Shown here in pieces: positions 44,707 to 55,000 of a stretch of 64,000 bases of DNA (positions are counted from its first letter, which is position 1; the number at the start of each line of letters is the position of its first letter). Position numbers and translations under genes: made by a program. Below the pieces are notes generated by a model that worked only from the letters and a program-made list of their open reading frames with translations, did no database searches and was not told where the DNA came from. Origin of the DNA: Paraphysomonas bandaiensis (taxonomy: Eukaryota > Chrysophyceae). The stretch spans positions 124,001 through 188,000 of the forward strand of contig CBFFRP010000352.1 in the NCBI GenBank assembly GCA_965644295.1, read 5' to 3'.

Positions 44707-45214
44707 TTTGACGAAAATTAAGATATGAAATATGACGTATGAATTACATGAAGAAATGTCTCCAGAATCACCATTAATTTTCGATATCTGGCCGTGGTGG
44801 GCTATACACGTGACAGTATAGAATATAGTGCTTAGTAAACAGTGTAATTATTCTGTGATATTAGAGTGTATGAGCAAGCCACATGTAGTTGAATAGTATT
44901 CTGTTGTCATCTGTGGTAAACATCACTGACATTATATGCCTCAAAATAAGAGACGAAAACAACAGTGACAATAATAGGATGTGTATTAAAGCATTTATTT
45001 CCAAAGGGTATTATTGCTCATGCCACATTTTTACGTCTACGTATGACAAACACTTCGATACGAGAGTATGGACGAAGTGCTGAAATAAGTAACATCTAAG
45101 TCAAGGGTGCGTATATCTATATACTTTCCATATATATCTTTCGTATCCTCAGCTAAGAATTCACTGCTGAGCTGCGTATATTCATTCACATCGTGCACTG
45201 CTCTAGTAAATGAT

Positions 45215-48200
45215 CTATCTTCTTGCTGGCAGCAAGTTTAGGGCATTCTCAACAATAGAGTCCTTGCTAATGCCATATGCATCGTACAAATCATCTACAT
45301 CGCCACTTTGACCAAACTTACTTATTCCAAGTGCATGAACTCTACAATAATAGGTACATCAATGATTCGTATCTAGCATAGATGAAATCCCCTACCTGTG
45401 ACCCAAGACAGATCCAACCCACGAAAGTGTGAGAGGGTGACCATCCAATACTGTCAGTATCGCACAATCTTGCGGCAGCTGAGAAAGGAGACTTCGAATA
45501 TGAGAATTACCACTGGCAAGATTTTGTTGGTGGTCCTATGATCGACTCAGTAACTTCCCACTATGGTAAACAGTATACGCACCTTATACAAAACGTCAGG
45601 AGATGTCACATGAAGTAAACTAACAGTCCCATGGGTATCATTGTATTTCTCCTGTATCTCTACAGCTGCTGCAGTGGCTTCCTGTATGCTGCATGAAACC
45701 TAGCTGTCATATTCAGCAATATGCATTGGACATACCGGTGCAATAGCTCCCATGTAAACGATGCATAACTTCGTCAAGGACGACGGAGGTGACCCACTGA
45801 AATACGCACCCCTGATAATATCTTCTCGTAAGGCGCTAGTCATTTCTCGATCAGGCTGATCTAGCGACCGTGTCGAAAGTCTCAAGTAGATACTTCCCCC
45901 CTCACCTGCTGGGGCTTGCATGTATTTCAGTCCCCACGACACGATCACCTGGAGTTCTACACGAAAAAAATTAGATGAAAAGTTATACGATACAGAAGAA
46001 AGGATACCATCGGTGTATGTCGGTTCGAAATATACTAGGCCTGGCTGGGAGAGCCCGACAAGCGGGGTATTGATTGACTGGTGTGCCCCTCCCTCCGGCG
46101 CAAGACTAATCCCCGATGGAGTAGCAACTACCATAAACCTTGAGTCCTATGAAAATACCAAAAATTAAGTTAGAAATACGCAGAGAATACTTAAAAACAC
46201 ATCGGACCTGATAGCATCCATAGATAAGTGCATCAAGACCTCGTAGGATAAAGGGGTCGTACAGAGTGCCAATAGGAAGTACCCTCTGACCGTAAGTATA
46301 TGCACTCATTCCAGCAGCCTAAATTTAAATGTGCAAATTTGAGCTCACATGCATATATATATATATATATATATAAACTCACCGCTAGCATAAGAAATAA
46401 ATTGTGTTCAGCAATGCCCAGCTCAACATGCTGTCCGGCTGGAGATATGGACCACTTGTTCATGGACATAACCTATATATAGGATAGGATATGACCAATA
46501 AGTTTGGAGTGCAATGCTCGCAATATACGCACTTGATTTTTCTTTGAAGTATCTTCTATTGTCTCGAGCCCGAACACACCTCGCTATACGAACATATACA
46601 TATGTCAGGTCAATAGCACATATCACGGCAGCAAGGGCACCAACATTGTTAACAAAGCCTGTGAGATTTGTAGAAGTGGCGACGTCCGGACTGACAGTCA
46701 TAACTCGCGAAGCAAACTCCATAGCACTCTTTCCTATAGCTAACATGATGTGCCCGAATCCTGTCTGTGTCGACACTGCACCCTTCTCCGTGTTTTCGTA
46801 AAACTGGTCTGCGAATAAAATGCACAATTATGAGTAGGGTTGACCAACACTTCTCCATGTCTTACCAGGGATTTCATACACATCTGCAAGGTGTGAGAAA
46901 TCTCGATATCCTTTCTGCGACACCAGAGTTGAGTAAGTAGTCTTGAGCTCATTAAGAGCGGAGCCATGTAACACAGACATGGCGGCCTTCCGATCATCGT
47001 CAGAGAGTCCAGCGGTGGTGCCCCACTCCTCCCCTTCGGGTATACCGTGCACATTCCTGAGGATATCCACTTGCTTCGAGTTCATAAAGAGCCCGTGGTT
47101 ATCCCTGTGTCCTGCCAAAGGAAGCCCATACCCCTTCACTGTGTAGCATATGAAGGCTGTGCGTTGACTGCTCCGGGATGCTTCCAGGAAGGCATCAAGA
47201 AGGGTCTATGAGTGTGTAGAGTTAATTGATTTCATTTGTCACAATGATAGTTCACCTCAAAACAGTGCCCTCCAAGGTTTGTAATTGTTTCAAAAAGTGC
47301 ATCATCGTCGTATTTACTAAGTGTGTCAGCAACTCCCACTTCATTGCCAATGTCTTTCAATATCTGTGCTCGGAAGGCCTTTCCGCCCTTAAACACCAGC
47401 GCGCCGAATAAATCATTATCGCATGTGCGTACCCAACGACGAAGAGCCTGTCCTCCAGGAAGAGAGAAAAGCTGCATTAATTTCTTCCCATATTTAACTG
47501 TAATCACTCGCCATCCTGTGCTCCGAAACCTAGCACATCGAAGAATTCAGTTGAGCAATTACTCCAAGAATACAAGATATGTGGTTGAATACTCAGACAA
47601 AAATGCACGCCCTACATTCTGTCTATTTGACGATAACTAGAATCGTTTGATACTTTATCCAGAGACTGCCTATTATAGTCTACAATCCACCAATTATTCT
47701 GCATATTCAATTTATACGCTTCGACGAGAGCCTCGTATACATTTCCTGATATTTCAATATTATCTACAAGTATTCGGGGCAGAATAGCCACCTTCATCTA
47801 ATTCAGCGTCACCAACCAATGCAATCGTCCGTCCCACACTATCATCTAATTGTTTGGGCGTAATTCCTTTCAGTCGTAGCCAATCCTGTGTATATGCCGA
47901 AAACGTGGTTATCGCGGCACCAAGACCGACACTACCAGTGCTAAAATCAACATCAGTCTGCAGGTATACATCAAAGTAAATATATTACAAACAATATCAA
48001 ATACCTGATCTTTTGTTCTCGATGGGTAACTTTGAATGCCTCCAAATGATCGAAAGCGCTGTAGTTGATCAACGGTCTGATTACCCAGCAGGTACTGAAG
48101 GGAGTGAAATACAGGGCTTGCATGAGGCTTTACGGCAATTCTATCATTTGGACTGATAAATCCGCAATACAGTGCAGTGAGAATTGTCACCATACTAGAA

Positions 48201-48486
48201 GCAGAGGCCTGATGACCACCGACTTTTAGACCGTCCTGTCACACAAGTGAGAATGATGGATAGATACACAGCACAGCACTGCAGCTACCCTCTTTGGCCG
48301 AACAGAGTTAGCATTATGAATCATATACGAGCTCAACCACAGAGATTTCTTCTCTACCGCACGAAGGCCTCGAAGGAACTCATCAGTGGCTGTTTTAGTT
48401 GAGGGGGTGTTGCTCAGGGGACGATAGAGGGGATATCGTATGCACCGGGAGAGCCTCATACGATTGATAACAAACATGGAAACCAT
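45215..48486 (-). CDS. Pyruvate dehydrogenase E1, homodimeric (AceE-like) type
   Basis: Multi-exon gene. The first exons are 48486-48289, 48235-48005, 47957-47792 and 47745-47654; more exons run down to a TAG at 45217-45215. The N-terminus (MRLSRCIRYPLYRPLSNT) is mitochondrial-targeting-like. ThDP-enzyme motifs follow in order: KVGGHQASASS, KPHASPVFHSLQYLLGNQ, SYPSRTKDQ, DFSTGSVGLGAA, the ThDP/Mg motif GDAELDEGNVYEA, GYGLPLAGHRDNHG, SPDVATSTNL, GQHVELGIAEHNLF, GTLYDPFILRGLDAL, VVATPSGISLAPEGGAHQS and C-terminal RVHALGISKFGQSGDVDDLY. These are typical of bacterial one-chain E1 enzymes, not the usual mitochondrial alpha2beta2 PDH. The reaction is decarboxylation of pyruvate or another 2-oxo acid with ThDP. 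One intron holds an (AT)n run near 46352-46374. Confidence 0.87.
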
Positions 48487-49048
48487 ACGAGTGCACTGCG
48501 AGGATGGAGGGATAGATCAGTTGCAAGATTGCTGGCAGTAGGAGTATGATTATCTTTCCTGCTAGGGCACAAGAGATGCGCGCGCTGTGTGTATGATACA
48601 TACAGCCGTACATACAGCAGTATATCGTGAGAAAAATAAACCAGTCGATGAACTGGCAGGTGCCAGTTCATCGACTGGTTTGATGATGTTGAAAGGAAAC
48701 GATATACGGGAAATACAGTCAAGTATACAGCAAGTCCACTCGGATACCCAGTGTATGATATCAGCAGACAGCATCTCATAACTATGATCATAAGAGCTCC
48801 TGATTATTAGCCCACAAGATGCTATTCCAGCCTACCAGCCTTCAGTATCAAGATAGATATCTGTATCCCTCTTCAGTGCTACTTCCTTCTTCATGAGAGC
48901 ATGGATAAGACATAAGAATATCTCATTTTTACATGGGAACGGTTGTGACTAGAAGCTATGTATATATCTATCCTGTTTTCTACAACACCAGACCTCCAGA
49001 CAGAGCACCAATATCCTCTGGACTTCTGAGCCGTCAACTGTACCACCT
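48487..49048. other. Intergenic with a long perfect palindrome; LINE 5' flank
   Basis: Contains the 44-bp palindrome (48638-48681) and, towards the right, what may be the LINE 5' UTR. The exact LINE 5' end was not found. Confidence 0.45.
48638..48681. repeat. Perfect palindrome, 21-bp arms
   Basis: The arm at 48638-48658 (AAACCAGTCGATGAACTGGC plus A) is followed by GG and then its exact reverse complement at 48661-48681. Directly upstream is GTGAGAAAAATA. A related unit on the other strand, TGCCAGTCGATGAACTGGCA at 58354-58373, is also next to ATTTTTCTCAC. Confidence 0.8.
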
Positions 49049-52000
49049 ATGCTACATGAGCACAGAGAGCAACAGGAACAGAGGGAAGTAATTGCAGTCT
49101 CCTTGTCACCGAGAGCTCGACGTCAACTACGACAGATGAACCCCACGGACCGTCGACAACTCAGGCTCCATATGTGCGACATGAGCAGAGTCTACCGCCT
49201 CACCCTCAGACCCTCAGCCCTTCGCACACAACAACATATCCCTAGTGATGGGTACTGCGCATACAGCACACTCTATCATCTGCACATTCTTGCTTCAAGC
49301 AGGCGACACACTCGCTCCTGTCTGAAATTAGACCTCAAACAACGCAAGGACCGTCACACGCTAGCATCTTTCATAAATACATTAGGCACCCAAGCGTTCG
49401 ACATAATGCAACGGGAGTGCATGGCCCATCACACACTTCAGCCACTACGACATAAGTTAGATCACGCACAGGCCGCACTTTTAATACCTACTAAAACAAC
49501 ATACACTACGGAAGACGACATAACTCACTGGCTCTCAGTGCGAGAAGTCCACCTTTTAGCCTCTACTATCAACCCCTGCACGACGTGGGCGCAAAATGGT
49601 AATTACCTCAGCATTGTAGGCATCCCTACTGACAAAGTAGCTTATAACATCGCATGGAAGGTGGACGAACTTAGGGACGCTATTCGTGATAACTACTACC
49701 ATGTCATACTACAAGATGCTCACTACTTCCTCTTAGACCCTGCCGGTCTTTCTACTGCCCTAGACAACGCCCTACTATCTCTTGAAAACACCTTGGCCAC
49801 CAGTATACTCTCAACGGCTGACCCCATCGCTCCACCTACACTCCCCGCGGACTCAATCACGAACAACAATAGGACATCAAAGATGACCAGCACCAGAACA
49901 ACCTCGTCAAGCAGCACCAAGTTAGCACGAACAAATCGACAGATTCTGCAGGCTTCAACCCCTGGAGCACTACCATCGCACAAGAAGATGCAGTTGAAAC
50001 ACGCCCAAACTGCGTTGACAAGTCGATGCCAGCCAACCCGGAAAGCCAAAAAGGTCGTAAATTACGATGAAAGTGACCAACCAACGAACCTTCACAACTC
50101 ACACCCAACCACGACCACACGAACGATCAGACCAACTCCAGCACTAGATACCACCGGCTGGGACAGGGACTGGTCAAGAAAGTTCTACATTGCGTACGCC
50201 GATAACACTGCCAAAGGACTATCCCTTTATGCGAAGAACACATTCCCAGCAGACGTCATCATTGCTGAGTACAAAGGCAAACGCTATCCACTAACAAAGA
50301 TGAGTCAGTCTACAAGGCGTTCTGATTACATAGTTCAAGACAGTACTGGTACCTTCGCAATAGATGGCTTTGACCAAGTCCGACAATGTGTAACATGCGA
50401 AGCTGGGTATATTAATGACCCCCTAGCCACAAATATGGCTAATGTCAAGTTTGTCACGAAAAATAAACGCCTCTATGTCCGTACAATACGTTCCATTGCT
50501 AAGGATGAAGAACTTCTCATCAACTACGGACATCATTATTGGTGTGATCAACGCTGGCCACTTGAGATATTAATCCAAGCCAGGGCTGCGTACGACAGCG
50601 ACATAGGCGGTGCCAATATAGCAGTATGGGACAGACTCCTTGCAGACAAGAGTGGAACTCCTACAGAGACCTCCAGCAGCATCCCCAAGGATCCCTCGGG
50701 AGCAGCCATGGGACTCCGACTCTCCACATGGAACACAAATGGCAATCCGGCATCACACACAGGTAAAGCCCAAGCTATCATCCGACACTTTAAGCGGCAA
50801 AAATTGGACGTGCTCCTATTACAGGATGTCCGTCTAACAGAAACTCAGGCCAACTTCTTCACGCGTATCATCGAAGATGCACTCCAGGGAACAAGAATAT
50901 GCCTCTTCCTCAGCAAGCAGCCAAAACTGACTTCAAGAGACCCACTAATGGGGGGTACAGTAGTCATAATCAGCGAATACTGGAAGCGCCGTCTCGCCTT
51001 CACAAAGGCTGACTTTACGGGACTTGGTTTAGTGAGCCGACTAGAGTTCAAAACGTCGGTGGCGCACACCCTAGTACTAATAAGCGTCTATCTACCCCCG
51101 AAGCCATCCACGCCAGGCACTTGCACATTATGGAGCAAATTGACCAAGCTAGGGAGAGCGTCCCGTGGTATCTGTACTGCTGACCCCTACAAGCTCCTAT
51201 GCAACATCCTTACGAAATGGGTCACTAAAGCCAGAGCCAAGGACCATACTGTCATTGTCGCCGGCGACTTCAATGGCTCCATGGAGACAAATCCTAAAGG
51301 CAGAGACATACGACCACTTGCCGACAAACTCCAACTGGCTGCACCACTCCATGAGCTTCTCCTACCCAGGAAAACATATCATACCTTCCACAGATTAGAC
51401 AAAGGAATATCGCGGATCGATCATATTCTACACACGCCGTTACCTCCGAACATGTCTGTTACGGACACTGGCTGCCTTGACTCCCCCTCATTACTCGCAG
51501 CAGCCTTCGATCATCGACCGGTCTGGGTCGGTTTCACCGTACCAGTCAATCTTGACCCTCGACCACCTGAGTCGCACCTCCGAATCCCCCCCCGTCTCAA
51601 TGTAAACCCGAAGGACTCCAAGGAAGTACAGGCATACACCGCAAGACTCCTCCAACTTCATGCACAACTACCACATTTCGACAACGGATCGACTACCATA
51701 CTCCCTCCTGAGGTGGCAGCCAACAGACTAGCGGCCATCCATCACATAACCCTCCAGGCTTCGCTTGAGGCGAAGCGTCCTGCATGTACACATAGCACAC
51801 GCCTACACGAACGTTGTCAGCGCACACGCTCAAAGTTCAAGAATGGCTTTTCCCCGGAAATGAGAGTAATACAGGAAGGAATGCTCATGGTTTTGCGGAT
51901 TATCCAAAAGATGTTCAATTCTGCTGGATACAAACGGCATGGATGGCGCGGCCCCCCGGCAACCACCCCCACCCACGAAATCATCACTGCATGGTTCGCC

Positions 52001-55000
52001 CGATGGGACTCCTATCTCAGGAGTTCTCAGGGTCACATCAAAGGCATATCGGACATCAACTTCTGGTGCAGCCACCGCAACGCGGACCCACGAGTAATCC
52101 TGGGTTGGAACGAAAAGCAAGCCACCAAGAAAAACCTTCTCCGAATTGCCTTGCGACTGAGAGGACTTCTTCATGGAAGAGCCAGGACAGAAATGCGGAC
52201 TAGACTCACGGCTCGCACCAAGCAGATGGAGGCACTGCTACAGCAGAAAAGACTTCAAGCAATTCTTCAGAAAATTGGTCTCAAGGTCAAAACACCACTC
52301 CGACTTACCACGGTGAAAACAACGGACGGACACATCCTCACAACGCCGCAAGACATTCATGAAGGCATTAATGCGCACTTCCGTGAACATCATGCCAAAC
52401 CTCCTGGACTTGACCCTGTAGCACAACAGCTCCAGGATGACCCTACATGGTGGAAATCACTTCTTGATCCGGGCTCAGCGACATGCCAGGAACCACTCCA
52501 CCCCCGCTCGAAAATTCCTCTTCCCCTGCAACTGGGGTTACGACGGGCCCTTTGTACCAAGACCACTCCGGCCATGGCAGCCACACTCAAATCTACTCTT
52601 GCAAAAGACATCACCCAGGATGAATTCTACTGCACACTTCACTCTCTCTCCTTCAACCGCGCGCCTGGACCCTCAATGGTCTCCTCCAACATGGTCAAAT
52701 CCTGGCCACCGGTAGTTCAGCGAGAGGCTTACATCCTCACCAGATCTCTCTGGAAACATAAACATGTGCCCATTTGGTGGAGAGACAGGGTAATGTCTCC
52801 CATTCTCAAGAAACCAGGAGAATCCTCCCTCACTAATCTCCGACCGATTGGTCTGCTTGAAGTCAGTAGGAAAATATTAACAAGGATAATCACTCATAGA
52901 ATTCTTACCGTATGGGAGGAACAGAAAGTTTTGCATCCGTCCCAGCATGGTTATCGCTGGAGGAACGGGACGGACACAGCGATACTACGGGTACTCGCGG
53001 CTGCAGAAGAAGCAAGACGAAAAGGCGACCAGCATATATGTACACTCTGGGACTTCAAGAAGGCCTTCGACTCAATTGCGCCTAACCTCATGCGTCTCGC
53101 GTGGGCACGACTGGGCGTTCCGGACGATGTAGTTGACTGGTTTGGCAACTTAGATGCCGGCGGTCTAACATTTCCCTGGACACCATTCATGGCAAACAAC
53201 ATAGAGCCACGTTCTCTCCTTGACCTCCTGTCCGCAGACGGCCACTTCATTGCACTATTCAGTCTGGGTTTCGAAGCCGAAAGGGGTATCACCCAAGGGG
53301 GCACAGAATCCACATGCGCCTGGGTGGCACTCTACGACATCCTTCTCACGTGGCTGGACATTGAACTGTCAACAACGAGTCCAACGTTACCAACTATTCA
53401 ACTCACGACTCCGACTACAGGCGAAATAAAGATCTCCTTCGCGGATGATCTTAACACAATAGCTAAATCCATACACGCTGCCCAACTCATTGCCCAACAA
53501 ATATCTGCGTTCTGCGTACTTTCGGGAATGGAACTCTCTATCCCCAAAGTAGTTTGCACAGTGTTTCCGATCCTACAGGATTCCAACAAGTCCTCCGACC
53601 CCATTGGCTACATCATTCTCTACGACTGGTCATGGCGCCCACACCCAGTCCCTATCCAAACATCACTAGAGTCGATACATTACCTCGGAGCAGACCTTCC
53701 TCTCACAATCACAGACAAGGCCTCCCATGACTGGTGTCTAAAATACCTGAAAGTCGTGACCACACACCTAGGGATCAAACAGGCCTCAGCCGGCTGTAAA
53801 GTCATGGTTATCGAGACCCAAATCATACCGACTTTGCTCTATAGAGCCACCAAAGCTTCATGGCCGCTACACTGGTACAGAGAAATTGACGCTGCTTGCG
53901 CAACCCTCTACAGAAAGGCCCTCAGTCTAGGCCCTGGATACCCCACGGAACTAATCTACCTCTCACTCAAGCACAACGGATTAGGTATGAAACGTTTCTC
54001 AGACTCAGCGCAGGAGCAAAAATGGGGATCTCTACAGCGCGCAATAACCCTCGGGGGAGAAGCAGGTCAAGCAGCACATTTTCTACTCACTCAGACAACA
54101 GAGCCACAGCCCCAATACCACCACTATGTTCTCAGCCTCAGGGAATGGGGAACGGAATTGGGCCTTACCCTTCAGGAACCTGAGCCCCCCGAACCACAGG
54201 ATGAACACATGCTGACCAACCTAAAACAAGAACTCGGCCTTAATAGTGTCCAACCAGATACTTTCAAGGCTATCTTCACAGATGGATCATACACAGCCAG
54301 TGCGCTCTCCACTCGTCGCCTCACTCATGTCAATCCGCGAACCCGATGGACACACCGAGGAGGTGCAGCGGTCGTCTACTTACCCCCAGAAAATGCCTGG
54401 GAAGATGGTACAACCACAATACTACGACTAGATACACCCTTTCGTGACGTGCCCGGTTTGGACTCATACGCATATGAACTCATAGGCACAGCCATGGGGC
54501 TTATACTCTCAACACGTATTCCCGAACACATACGAAGCCACACAGACTGTCAGGCAGTGTGCACCCGCACTGAGGAAGCACTCTCCACAAGACGCAGAGC
54601 TCTCGGTCACCGTGCAAAAGGGGTACTACTCGAAAGCATCGCAGCCAGCAGAGATTGCAAACGACAGGTGACCTGGGTGAGGTCTCATCCCGAACGACGT
54701 ACCACAGATGAAACGGAGTGGACGTTTGAGGACAAGGGCATCTATATTGCGGACGCAGTTGCGGGTGAAGACTGGCATGAAGTCGATCGCATCCTTGGAA
54801 AAAATAACTACACTGTCTGCACAATTGCGATTGACAGTGCCATCGAACGCTTACTAACTGCTGGATTATGGCACTGGCGTATGCACAGTACAAGACGGCC
54901 ATACTACTCTAGCCCACTCCTTACTAATTTCCAGGATCTCTGCGACCTAAGGACACTTGAGAACTACACTTCAACCAGAGATCAACGCTACGGACACAAT

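Larger units (their letters stand above)
43130..45214. other. Intergenic with R2 and R1 repeats
   Basis: No gene is seen. It contains an R2 tail (43757-43918) and an R1 copy (44543-44706). An 83-codon minus-strand ORF (44289-44540) is hydrophobic but without family features. Confidence 0.5.

Noticed and set aside
49723-50120. Antisense ORFs inside the LINE
   Set aside because: Composition shadows of the long sense ORF; no motif or start context.
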